Of a stretch of DNA of 37,411 nt, positions 1-7,788 are shown in pieces. Both the position numbers and the translations under genes were made by a program. The stretch's first letter is position 1. Each line of letters starts with the position of its first letter. The notes below the pieces were generated by a model. It was not told the DNA's origin. It was given only the letters and a program-made list of their open reading frames with translations, and made no database searches. The stretch covers positions 1-37,411 of the forward strand of contig CAJUHY010000023.1 in the NCBI GenBank assembly GCA_910585895.1, in the 5' to 3' direction. The DNA comes from an uncultured Lachnospiraceae bacterium (GTDB lineage Bacteria > Bacillota > Clostridia > Lachnospirales > Lachnospiraceae).

Positions 1-2
1 GT

Positions 3-542
3 GAAGAAATTCTTTTTGTCAGCAGTTATCTTGATATTCAGAAATACCGTTTTGAGGACAGAGTTTCTTATGAGGTTTCTGTGGAAGAACGTTGTATGGA
101 GCGTATGATATCCAAATTTGGAATACTGACATTTGTTGAAAATGCATGTATCCATGGGATAGAGAAAGAACGCAAAGGAGGAAAGATAACGCTGAATATC
201 AGAAAGGCAGAGGACAGATTATTGATTGAAGTCTGCGATAACGGAAGAGGGATGGACAGCGGACAATTAGAGCGGATTCAAAGAAAAATACAGAATGCTT
301 CCATGGAAGATCTATATAGCGCTTCCCATATCGGAATGCTCAATGCGGTAGTGCGTTTGAAAAATTATTTTGAGGGTGATGTATTATTTGAAGTCAGCAG
401 CGTAAAAGGGCAGGGGACAAAAATTAATATATCAATCCCAGCGGATACAGACTGCAATATTGGCAGGAAAACGATATGTTTGCCTCAAAATAAGCGCTTT
501 TTCTCTAAAAAAAGGAACCGAAAGAAGGGAAACGATGTATGA
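3..542 (+). CDS. Sensor histidine kinase, YesM type, 3' part (5' end outside window)
   Basis: This is the C-terminal part of a membrane histidine kinase of the YesM/LytS class, open in frame from the window edge to the TGA at 540-542. The start of the fragment reads YLDIQKYRFEDRVSYEV, which matches the conserved stretch between the phosphoacceptor helix and the ATPase domain in this class. The ATP-binding N box (VENACIHG) and the G1 box (DNGRGM) are both visible, followed by a G2-like IGMLNAVVRL. The last 20 residues are Lys/Arg rich. In this class the kinase phosphorylates a YesN-type AraC response regulator, and one lies two genes downstream (2169). The stop overlaps the start of the lipoprotein gene as ATGA, so the two are translationally coupled. 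The sensor domain cannot be seen, so no ligand can be inferred. Confidence 0.88.
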   Translation, partial: EEILFVSSYLDIQKYRFEDRVSYEVSVEERCMERMISKFGILTFVENACIHGIEKERKGGKITLNIRKAEDRLLIEVCDNGRGMDSGQLERIQRKIQNASMEDLYSASHIGMLNAVVRLKNYFEGDVLFEVSSVKGQGTKINISIPADTDCNIGRKTICLPQNKRFFSKKRNRKKGNDV

Positions 543-2155
543 AAAAATATTTGCCTGTACTAATGGCAGGATTGCTGCTGCTCTTGCCTGGCTGCGCCAG
601 GGAGCAGAAAACGGAAATATTTTCCTGTGTGGTTGTAGCGAGCGGGAAAGATGTTCCGGCAGATAACCGGATAAAAAATCAAATCGCCAAAAAGATAGGG
701 GCTTGGGCAGATATTTCCTACCAAGAAAACGAAGAGTATATAGAGGCGATGTTGCAAAAAGGGGAGTATCCTGATTTTATTGACGCAGGGGAATCGACTG
801 GGCTTTTGGTAAAAGAACGTATATTATTGCCGTTGGACGGTTATCTGGACGACTATCCGAACCTTAGAGGTCTTTTGAGTGATTGGCAGTGGAAACGGAT
901 GCGCCAGGAGGACGGACATATTTATTTTATTCCGCAATTCAGTGTCGTCAATGAAAAGGATACGGTAGTAAAGCCTTCTGAGGAAGCGTTTTATATCCAG
1001 AAACGGGTCCTGGAATGGGCGGGGTACCCAAATGTCCGTACATTGGATCAGTATTTTGATTTGATTGATGCGTATATACAGGCAAATCCCATATCCGAGG
1101 ATAACGATGCGAATATTGGATTTGAAATACTCTGCGATGACTGGAGATATTTCTGTCTGGAGAATGTTCCTCAGTTTCTTGCCGGTTATCCGAATAACGG
1201 ATGTGCAATCGTAGACCCTGATACCTATGAGGTATCCGTATATGATACAATACCTGAAGCCAGACAGTATTACCTCAGGCTAAGTGGGGAGTATGACAGA
1301 GGAATCATTGATCCGGAATGCTTTACGCAGTCGTATGAACAATATTTGGAGAAGATTGCATCCGGAAATGTGTTGGGGATGGTTGACCATTACTGGCAAT
1401 TTGAGCAGGCGGAGGCAGTGCTTCTTGAGCAGGGGAAGATAGAACGGACATATGTACCGCTTGCAATTACGGCAGACAAGGCGGTTGAAGGGGCTTATTT
1501 CAGCAAAGCGGGCTTGAATACGGCGAAAGGTCTTGGTATTACAATAGGCTGTCGGGATGTACGCAGAGCGCTGCAGTTTCTGGACGACTTGCTGAAGCCG
1601 GATATCGTGATACTGCGCAATTGGGGGGAAGAAGGCATAGATTATGAAGTGGATGAAGAAGGCTTGTTTTATCGGACGAAGGAGCAGCGGGAGAATCAGG
1701 CCGACAGTGAGTGGCAGAAAAAAAATATGTGCAGATATTCGTATTTTCCGCATTATAATGGAATGCTTAAAGATGGGATTAATACGGTAGTCCCCGAGGA
1801 ACAGCCGAAAGAATATTATGCGACGCTCTGTAAGGAAGATCGTGATATGCTCGACGCTTATGGATTTGAACGTTGGACGGATTTTTTGGGGCGGCAGAAG
1901 GAAGTAGATCCTTGGTATCCGCTTTATGTTGTGACGGATAAATGGACAGATGATACGGATTATGGCAGGGCCAGTGCGGCAATGGCGGAGGTCAAAAAAG
2001 AGTGGCTTCCTCAGGTGATTATGGCGCCGGAATCTCAATTTGACGATGTCTGGGAGGAATATATGGAGGAATACGATAGCAGAGTGGATGTTAATGCTTA
2101 TGAATCGGAGCTTGAAGAGGAAATAGCACGCGTCACTGCAGCGCTCAAGGAGTAG
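539..2155 (+). CDS. Extracellular solute-binding lipoprotein (ABC importer type)
   Basis: This is a 538-residue secreted lipoprotein. It has a Lys-containing start, a hydrophobic stretch and a lipobox ending LLPGC, so Cys at about residue 19 would be lipidated and anchored outside the membrane. The size and features such as EYPDFIDAG and LLPLDGYLDDYPNLRGLL fit the family 1 solute-binding proteins (LipO/YtcQ-like) that usually feed sugars or oligosaccharides to ABC permeases. No permease or ATPase gene is next to it. It sits between a YesM kinase and a YesN regulator, so it may serve a distant transporter or present ligand to the kinase; that is inference. It starts inside the kinase stop codon (ATGA). 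Confidence 0.82.
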   Translation: MKKYLPVLMAGLLLLLPGCAREQKTEIFSCVVVASGKDVPADNRIKNQIAKKIGAWADISYQENEEYIEAMLQKGEYPDFIDAGESTGLLVKERILLPLDGYLDDYPNLRGLLSDWQWKRMRQEDGHIYFIPQFSVVNEKDTVVKPSEEAFYIQKRVLEWAGYPNVRTLDQYFDLIDAYIQANPISEDNDANIGFEILCDDWRYFCLENVPQFLAGYPNNGCAIVDPDTYEVSVYDTIPEARQYYLRLSGEYDRGIIDPECFTQSYEQYLEKIASGNVLGMVDHYWQFEQAEAVLLEQGKIERTYVPLAITADKAVEGAYFSKAGLNTAKGLGITIGCRDVRRALQFLDDLLKPDIVILRNWGEEGIDYEVDEEGLFYRTKEQRENQADSEWQKKNMCRYSYFPHYNGMLKDGINTVVPEEQPKEYYATLCKEDRDMLDAYGFERWTDFLGRQKEVDPWYPLYVVTDKWTDDTDYGRASAAMAEVKKEWLPQVIMAPESQFDDVWEEYMEEYDSRVDVNAYESELEEEIARVTAALKE

Positions 2156-2168
2156 GATGTGAGGAAAG

Positions 2169-3743
2169 ATGTTCAAAATATTTGTAGTGGAAGATGAGCC
2201 ATTGATACGAAAGGGGATTATAAAATATATTGAGCGAGGCGGGAAAGACGAATTTCAAGTTGTTGGCAGCTGCGGGGATGGTGAACTTGCGTATCCGCAG
2301 ATATTGGAGGTAAAGCCAGATCTTATCATTACAGATATCCGAATGCCTTATATGAATGGGCTGGAACTAGCGAGGGAGGTTAAGAAACAGCTTCCCTATG
2401 TGAAAATTATTATTATCAGCGGGTATGAAGAATTTCAATATGCCAATGAAGCGATTCAGATTGGGGTGGTGGCGTATCTGGTGAAACCGATTTTGGAGAG
2501 ACCGCTGCTTGAATCCATCAGGAAAGCGCAGATACACAGCCGTCAGGAAAGCAACGGTTCCAGGGAGCGGGAAAATCTAGAGCAGCATTTCTTTGGAAAA
2601 CTTATTTCTGGGGAATATACATTAGTGGAATTGTATAAAGAGGCAGAAAGCATGGCGGTAAGTCTTGCAGCGAGATGCTACAATATTATATTAATAGGCG
2701 GAAGACGCTGCGATTATTATGATGCCCAAAATGGCAGTGAAGGGGAAGGGCTTTCTTGGGAAAAACTGAAAATGATACTGGAAGGTACAGAGGGAATCCT
2801 GTTCCGGTATAGGGTCAGAAGGTATGCAGTACTTGTGAAAGGAAAGAGGGCGGAAGAGGTTGCTGCGTCCACCGAAGAGATTGTGAAACTGATTTTAAAG
2901 GATTGCCAGACCCGGAATTATTATATTGGCGTTGGAAGACCAGTCAGCCGTTTAAGTGAGATACCAGATTCTTATGAACAGGCGGAGTGGGACTATGCAT
3001 ATTGTTATTTCTCAGCAAAAACATGTGTTCATTTGAGCGGGGAGAGGGATAAGCGTCTGGAACTTCTGGGAGATATGCCGGAATTTGCCAAAATTGATAT
3101 CGGTAAGATTAATCGGAATGCAGTTGAGGCTTTTTTGAGAAAAGGGAAAAAAAGTGAAGTTCGTGAATTTATAAACGATTATTTTGATAAGATAGGAAGT
3201 AATGTCTGGGAGTCCTATTTGCTCCGCTGGTATATTGTGATAGATATGGAATGTGCGGCAGCTGCTTTTCTGAGCTGGATTGACAATGGAGAAGCAAAGC
3301 AGAATGTACCCATGGAGGAGATTTATGAATGCATCCGAACGCAGGAGGGCATGTATGGGTTTATTTCAAATTTGTTAGAGTGCTGCATAGAGCATAGAGA
3401 CAGCAAGTCAGGCAATGCTTTCAGAGGAATAATTGATCAGGCGAAACAATTTATCAGAGAACATTATAACGAGGAGATTTCTCTTAACAGAGTTGCTGCC
3501 CATATAGGGGTCAGTCAGAGTTATTTAAGCCGGGTATTTGGACAGGAAACAGGAATGACATTCGTAAATTACCTGACGCAGGTGCGTATGGAATATATAA
3601 AAGAGCAGCTCCGATGTACCGACAAAAGCATAGAGGAAATCTGCCATGAGGCTGGCTACAGAGATACGCACTATTTTTATGCATTATTTAAAAAGAGGGA
3701 GGGATGTACGCCAACAGATTACCGAATGCAGAGGGAGAGATAA
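2169..3743 (+). CDS. Response regulator with AraC-type DNA-binding domain (YesN type)
   Basis: This is a 524-residue transcription regulator. Residues 1-120 form a receiver domain with acidic residues at 8-10, the predicted phosphoacceptor Asp56 in LIITDIRMPY, and a conserved Lys in LVKPI. The C-terminal 100 residues form the double helix-turn-helix of AraC regulators (ISLNRVAAHIGVSQSYLSRVF, then a second helix pair ending near YRDTHYFYALFKK). The long middle region is the variable linker usual for YesN proteins. It lies 13 bases after the lipoprotein gene with GAGGAAAG before ATG, so it is probably in the same operon as the YesM kinase that would phosphorylate it. Typical targets are carbohydrate uptake genes, but none are in the window. 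Confidence 0.9.
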   Translation: MFKIFVVEDEPLIRKGIIKYIERGGKDEFQVVGSCGDGELAYPQILEVKPDLIITDIRMPYMNGLELAREVKKQLPYVKIIIISGYEEFQYANEAIQIGVVAYLVKPILERPLLESIRKAQIHSRQESNGSRERENLEQHFFGKLISGEYTLVELYKEAESMAVSLAARCYNIILIGGRRCDYYDAQNGSEGEGLSWEKLKMILEGTEGILFRYRVRRYAVLVKGKRAEEVAASTEEIVKLILKDCQTRNYYIGVGRPVSRLSEIPDSYEQAEWDYAYCYFSAKTCVHLSGERDKRLELLGDMPEFAKIDIGKINRNAVEAFLRKGKKSEVREFINDYFDKIGSNVWESYLLRWYIVIDMECAAAAFLSWIDNGEAKQNVPMEEIYECIRTQEGMYGFISNLLECCIEHRDSKSGNAFRGIIDQAKQFIREHYNEEISLNRVAAHIGVSQSYLSRVFGQETGMTFVNYLTQVRMEYIKEQLRCTDKSIEEICHEAGYRDTHYFYALFKKREGCTPTDYRMQRER

Positions 3744-3945
3744 ATGAACAGTTTCCATAACTTGGTTTCACTCTCTGACCACGGGCTTTGTCCAAAGGGT
3801 TCAAGATTGATGAGTTGACAAAGCGTTATGTTCCAGTGTTGGGATGAAGAAATTATAAGCAGAAAAAATGGATAAGCGTACATATTGGAAAAGCCCATGT
3901 GCATATGTTGAAAAAACAGTGGTTGCAACAGGAGGGCAGTATAAT

Positions 3946-4080
3946 TTGAAAAAGAAAGAACCAATCCAATACACAATAGAAAGGGAGTTTTTATCAAAAA
4001 TTTCAGTGAAGGAATTGCTTATCCGCATTATCAGAACCCATCTTAATCAGGACATTGGAAAGGGGAATTTGCCAAGATGA
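3946..4080 (+). CDS. Small protein encoded before the recombinase, TTG start
   Basis: This is a 44-residue basic protein. TTG at 3946 is preferred as the start because AGGAGGG lies at 3930-3935, about ten bases upstream. An in-frame ATG at 3868 lacks a ribosome binding site, and its extra residues look unrelated. The sequence has a compact alpha-helical look (YTIEREFLSKISVKELLIRI). It resembles the size and position of small proteins that accompany serine recombinases in Clostridia transposons (TnpW-like), but I cannot confirm family membership by eye. Its TGA overlaps the next ATG as ATGA at 4077-4080. A short upstream frame also ends at this TTG (TTGA). Confidence 0.5.
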   Translation: MKKKEPIQYTIEREFLSKISVKELLIRIIRTHLNQDIGKGNLPR

Positions 4081-4163
4081 GTCATGGGGCAGAGATGAAT
4101 CTTATCAGAAGGTATGCTACTATGATATCCACAGGTGCAGCAGTTATATGGGTGAGAGAATGA
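4077..4163 (+). CDS. 28-residue ORF linking the small protein to the recombinase
   Basis: This tiny ORF begins MSHGAEMNLIRRYATM and ends with a hydrophobic stretch and WVRE. Its ATG overlaps the stop of the 44-residue ORF (ATGA, 4077-4080) and its own TGA overlaps the recombinase ATG (ATGA, 4160-4163). Two consecutive 4-base overlaps in different frames are unlikely by chance. They suggest that ribosomes reach the recombinase by termination-reinitiation through this mini-cistron. The peptide itself is not recognised; it may matter only as a translational relay. Confidence 0.45.
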   Translation: MSHGAEMNLIRRYATMISTGAAVIWVRE

Positions 4164-5770
4164 AAAAAAGAGAGTTATTTTATGCGGCTGTTTATATCAG
4201 GTTATCAAGGGAAGATGGTGATAAGGAGGAAAGCGACAGTGTAGGGAACCAGAGGAAACTTTTAAAGGAATATGTTTCAAAAATGGAAGACGTCATAGTA
4301 TATGATACCTATGTCGATGACGGCTATACTGGGACGAGTTTTAACCGGCCAAGTTTCAAGAGGATGATTACCGACATAGAAGAAGGAAAGGTAAATTGTG
4401 TTGTTGTAAAAGACTTATCCCGGTTCGGAAGAGATTATATCGATACGGGGCGTTATCTGGAAAGGGTGTTTCCGGAATTAGGCGTGAGGTTTATTTCCGT
4501 GTCGGATGGTATTGACAGCATAAGGCAGACTTATGACATGCTCCTGCCAATTAAAAACATTTTCAATGAACAGTATGCAAGGGACATTTCAAAGAAAATT
4601 CAGGCGACTGTAAAGTCCAAGCAGAAAGCAGGAGAATTCATTGGGGCATTTACAAGCTATGGCTATAAGAAATCCCCCACAAATAAGAATAAGCTGGTAA
4701 TTGATGAATATGCCGCAGAGGTGGTAAGGAAAGTATTTCAATTATATGTAGGTGGGATGGGTAAACAGAGCATTGCAAAATTTTTAAATGGAGAGGGAAT
4801 CCTCTGTCCATCTGAATATAAGGTGGTAAACGGTGAAAATTACAAGAATCACAACCGATTAGAAAGCACTTCTTATTGGACATATTCAACTATTAACAAG
4901 ATGTTGAAAAACGAAATGTATGTGGGGAATATGGTGCAAGGAAAAAAACATCAGCGGATGAGGAGCAGACAGAGACCTGTGGAAAGGGAAGACTGGATTA
5001 TCGTCAGGGGAACGCATGAACCTATCATTGACCCGGAAACATGGGCAAAAGCGCAGAGGCTAATGAAAGAAAGGCACAGAGATATTGATTTGGAAACAAA
5101 TGTAAATATTTTTGCCGGATTTGTGAAATGTGGAGATTGCTGCAGAGCCATGATGAAAAATAGTTGGAAACACAAGGATGGGGGCATGGCGTGTTCGTTT
5201 TACTGCGGCACATATAAGCGACAGGGGAAAGCATACTGCACACCACACGCATTGCCGTTCTATGTGCTGGAAGATATTGTGCTGAACGATTTAAAAGCGA
5301 TTATCCGAAATGTCGAGGATTTACGGAGGTTTGTGGAGGACCAGTCTTTTTCTTATTCCGATACGGAGAAAATTGCTGAGAGGGAAAGCAGCAGGGTAAA
5401 AGGGGAATTGGAGCGGGTGCAGAAACTGAAAAAATCAGTCTATGAAGATTACAAAGAAGGGCTGATTTCCAACGAAGAATTCTTGGCTTACCGTGAAGAT
5501 TATCTGAAAAAGGAGGAACTTTATGAAAAACAAGTAAAAGCATTAGAGGAAAAAAGGAAAGATAATGCAATACATGATGTCTTTGAAACTCCATGGCTGA
5601 AAAGATTGCTTGAGCTGAGGAATATTGAAGAATTAGACAGAGAGATTATTGTAGAGATGATAGACCGGATTCTTGTATACGAAAACCGGAAAATTAAAAT
5701 ATTTTACAACTTTGGAAATGAGTTGGGAAGTCACTTTTCTGATATATATTGTGACGAGAGAGCCGTTTAA
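4160..5770 (+). CDS. Large serine recombinase (integrase)
   Basis: This is a 536-residue site-specific recombinase that would integrate or excise the element. The N-terminal resolvase domain carries the nucleophile in YIRLSRED (Ser16), the DSVGNQRK motif and the VKDLSRFGRDY motif. A recombinase domain follows (about residues 170-300). Next comes a zinc ribbon with Cys pairs (FVKCGDCC, then FYCGTYKRQGKAYC), and then a long coiled coil near residues 400-480, which is the usual order for large serine recombinases. The start at 4160 is chosen because it overlaps the preceding mini-ORF stop and gives the normal N-terminus; an upstream TTG at 4055 would add 35 unrelated residues. The gene looks intact. 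Confidence 0.93.
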   Translation: MKKRELFYAAVYIRLSREDGDKEESDSVGNQRKLLKEYVSKMEDVIVYDTYVDDGYTGTSFNRPSFKRMITDIEEGKVNCVVVKDLSRFGRDYIDTGRYLERVFPELGVRFISVSDGIDSIRQTYDMLLPIKNIFNEQYARDISKKIQATVKSKQKAGEFIGAFTSYGYKKSPTNKNKLVIDEYAAEVVRKVFQLYVGGMGKQSIAKFLNGEGILCPSEYKVVNGENYKNHNRLESTSYWTYSTINKMLKNEMYVGNMVQGKKHQRMRSRQRPVEREDWIIVRGTHEPIIDPETWAKAQRLMKERHRDIDLETNVNIFAGFVKCGDCCRAMMKNSWKHKDGGMACSFYCGTYKRQGKAYCTPHALPFYVLEDIVLNDLKAIIRNVEDLRRFVEDQSFSYSDTEKIAERESSRVKGELERVQKLKKSVYEDYKEGLISNEEFLAYREDYLKKEELYEKQVKALEEKRKDNAIHDVFETPWLKRLLELRNIEELDREIIVEMIDRILVYENRKIKIFYNFGNELGSHFSDIYCDERAV

Positions 5771-5834
5771 GCATTTCATTGAAATCTATGTTGTTATGGG
5801 AAGGGATACTAAGTGTTTGTGTTTGCGCATATAA

Positions 5835-6437
5835 GACCCTGCACATGGCGGCGATGACCCAGGGAAAATAGGCATCAACAATGTTAAGGAGAAAGAAGTA
5901 AACCTGAAAATTGCCCAAAAACTGGAGAAGCTGCTCGAAAAGGAAGGCATCAAAGTTGTCATGACGCGCAAGGACGACGGAGGGCTTTACCAACAATCAT
6001 CCCAAAATAAGAAAGTGGAAGATATGCGCAAACGCTGTGAAATCATCACTAAGGCAAATCCGGTATTTACAGTGAGCATTCATCAGAACAGTTACCCGGA
6101 TGAATCGGTAAAAGGGGCGCAGGTTTTCTACTATGGACAGTCTCAGGAAGGGAAAAAACTGGCGGAGACGCTGCAGCAATCACTGGTCGAACAGCTGGAC
6201 TCTGAGAATCACCGACAGGCAAAGGCAAATGAAAGCTATTACCTCCTGAAAAAAACGCCGTCTCCAACCGTAATTGTAGAATGTGGATTTCTGAGCAATT
6301 CGCAGGAAGCAAAACTTCTGGACACGGAAGAATACCAGAATAAAGTTGCCGAAGCGGTAAAAAGCGGCATTCTTAAGTGCCTGAATATGGAGGCAGCGGA
6401 TAACAAATCACAGGAAAATACAAAAAATCAAATATAA
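5835..6437 (+). pseudogene. cwlD: N-acetylmuramoyl-L-alanine amidase (CwlD-like), 5'-truncated
   Basis: The frame from 5835 reads DPAHGGDDPGK, the start of the Amidase_3 catalytic domain. It continues through all the expected Zn-ligand regions: His in AHGG, Glu in KEKEVNL, His in VSIHQNSY and the catalytic Glu in VIVECGFLSN. A TAA lies directly before 5835 in this frame, so the signal peptide and first beta strand are missing. The enzyme family cleaves the amide between MurNAc and the stem peptide; CwlD acts in spore cortex maturation. The remaining frame has an internal ATG at 5961, past the first Zn ligand, so an active product is unlikely unless the gene is restored by excision of the adjacent element. 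It ends at 6437. Confidence 0.82.
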
Positions 6438-6489
6438 TTTTATATTTCGGAATGTGGCACAATGGAGCAAACGCTACCATATGTAGTAG

Positions 6490-6519
6490 TTGTCAAGATT
6501 TGGCAACATGTTATATAAT
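6490..6519 (+). promoter_or_regulatory. Sigma-A type promoter for the ywlC transcript
   Basis: The -35 TTGTCA (6490-6495) and -10 TATAAT (6514-6519) are separated by 18 bases. Transcription would start near 6526 and leave a leader of about 190 bases before ywlC. The -35 also lies in a small hairpin-forming repeat (6489-6507, GTTGTCA with TGGCAAC), which could be an operator or a coincidence. Confidence 0.6.
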
Positions 6520-6557
6520 GTACATAAGCTACGAGCAGTGCCAAGACCAGCGGGAAA

Positions 6558-6672
6558 CAGTTGCACCATGCTTGCATGAGTGCGACTGTTTTCTTGATGG
6601 GATTGGTAGGGCGACAGCCCGAAAGCGAAAGAGCATAGCTCCTGAACTGGAGCTGCGAGTAGGAGAACAGCC
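6558..6672 (+). ncRNA. Structured leader RNA upstream of ywlC, possible group II intron 5' fragment
   Basis: The 276-base gap before ywlC holds several strong stems. One is 6558-6588, with arms CAGTTGCAC/GTGCGACTG and an inner CATG/CATG pair. Others are 6609-6620 (GGGC/GCCC) and 6637-6654 (AGCTCC/GGAGCT). A long-range stem joins 6586-6593 to 6663-6670 (CTGTTTTC/GAGAACAG) and would enclose the small hairpins, in competition with the first stem. The sequence from 6580 begins GTGCGAC, which fits the GUGYG start of bacterial group II introns, and GAAAGCGAAAG is reminiscent of domain I. No intron-encoded protein or domain V follows, so only a remnant could be present. A native cis-regulatory leader is the alternative. 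Confidence 0.4.
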
Positions 6673-6713
6673 AAGAGAGAGAAGAAAGAGAATTTAATGA
6701 AAAGGCAATAAAT

Positions 6714-7769
6714 ATGCAGACAGTCATAGAGAAAATCATCGAAGGTGAAGAAACGCTAAATCAGCAGAAAATTGAAAAGGCTGCCCGGATTCTCAGAGAG
6801 GGTGGTCTGGTGGCGTTCCCAACAGAGACGGTGTATGGACTGGGAGCGGATGCCCTGAATCCAGAGGCAGCCGCCCGGATTTACCAGGCAAAAGGACGAC
6901 CCTCTGACAATCCGCTGATAGTGCATATTTCTTCTATGGAGGATTTAGAAAGAATTGCATTTCAGGTACCGCCTCAGGCAAGGAAAATGGCGGAACATTT
7001 CTGGCCAGGACCGCTGACCATGATTTTTGAGAAATCTGCGATTGTGCCGGCGGAGACGACCGGAGGGCTTGATACTGTGGCAGTGCGTATGCCCAACCAT
7101 CCAGCTGCGTTGGCTTTGATTCGGGCGGCAGGGGGATATATTGCAGCGCCCAGCGCCAATACTTCCGGGAAGCCCAGTCCGACGTTGGCAGAACATGTAG
7201 CAATGGACATGGATGGAAGGATTCCCATGATTTTGGATGGCGGTGCTGTGGGCATAGGCATAGAATCAACGATTGTTGATTTTTCTGAAAGGATTCCCAT
7301 GGTACTTAGGCCCGGGTATATTACACCGGGGATGATTAAGGATGTAATCGGAGAAATAGAGATGGACCCGGGTCTTGTCGAAGAGAATTCCAATATACAT
7401 CCGAAAGCGCCGGGAATGAAATACAAACATTACGCGCCCAGAGCGGAATTGATACTGGTAAATGGTGCGCAGGAGAGGGTACAGCAAACAATCAATGACC
7501 TGACAAGAGAAGCTGTCGAATCCGGAAAGGCTGCGGGGGTAATCGGAACGGATGAGAGCTGCAAAGGCTATCAGTATGGCGTCGTCAAGAGTATTGGGAC
7601 AAGGAGTGACGAGGACACGATAGCAAGGCATTTATATGGAATATTAAGGGAATTTGACGAGCAGAATGTGGATATTATATATTCTGAAAGTTTTTCCACG
7701 CCCAGAATTGGACAGGCAATTATGAATCGCATGTTAAAGGCAGCCGGGCATCAGGTGATTGAAGTGTAG
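6714..7769 (+). CDS. ywlC: L-threonylcarbamoyladenylate synthase (Sua5/YwlC)
   Basis: This is a 351-residue cytoplasmic enzyme that makes threonylcarbamoyl-AMP from threonine, bicarbonate and ATP, the first step of t6A formation at position 37 of ANN-decoding tRNAs. The N-terminal YrdC domain (about 15-205) shows FPTETVYGLGADA, the KGRPSDNPLIVHI nucleotide-site motif, and APSANTSGKPSPT. The C-terminal Sua5 domain follows the linker KAPGMKYKHYAPRAEL. The length fits the long Sua5 form. AAAAGG at 6700-6705 precedes the ATG. The position upstream of the ywlE-like gene, upp and the atp operon matches the Bacillus ywlC region. Confidence 0.95.
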   Translation: MQTVIEKIIEGEETLNQQKIEKAARILREGGLVAFPTETVYGLGADALNPEAAARIYQAKGRPSDNPLIVHISSMEDLERIAFQVPPQARKMAEHFWPGPLTMIFEKSAIVPAETTGGLDTVAVRMPNHPAALALIRAAGGYIAAPSANTSGKPSPTLAEHVAMDMDGRIPMILDGGAVGIGIESTIVDFSERIPMVLRPGYITPGMIKDVIGEIEMDPGLVEENSNIHPKAPGMKYKHYAPRAELILVNGAQERVQQTINDLTREAVESGKAAGVIGTDESCKGYQYGVVKSIGTRSDEDTIARHLYGILREFDEQNVDIIYSESFSTPRIGQAIMNRMLKAAGHQVIEV

Positions 7770-7788
7770 AGAAGATGGAGGCAGCAAT

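Larger units (their letters stand above)
3744..5834 (+). mobile_element. Right end of a putative integrative element (serine recombinase module)
   Basis: The segment holds small coupled ORFs and a large serine recombinase, then about 65 non-coding bases ending at a TAA directly before the amidase frame (GAC CCT GCA CAT). The recombinase lies next to a disrupted conserved gene, the usual position of the integrase gene in serine-integrase elements. The missing 5' half of the amidase is not found anywhere left of the recombinase in this window. The element therefore either runs beyond the left edge or has lost its left end. The left limit given here is only the end of the yesN-like gene and is not a mapped boundary. 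No repeated attachment core is visible. Confidence 0.5.

Noticed and set aside
1280..2176. 298-codon open frame on the reverse strand
   Set aside because: It lies fully antisense to the lipoprotein gene, has no ribosome binding site and a residue mix typical of shadow frames (many Ile, His, Arg).
3868..3945. ATG-started extension of the 44-residue ORF
   Set aside because: There is no ribosome binding site before 3868, whereas AGGAGGG sits at the right distance from the TTG at 3946.
4055..4159. N-terminal extension of the recombinase from a TTG at 4055
   Set aside because: The extension does not resemble the family, and the ATG at 4160 overlaps the preceding stop and gives the normal N-terminus.
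6452..6697. 81-codon forward frame before ywlC
   Set aside because: No ribosome binding site, and it spans the promoter and the structured leader; Cys- and Arg-rich composition is not protein-like.
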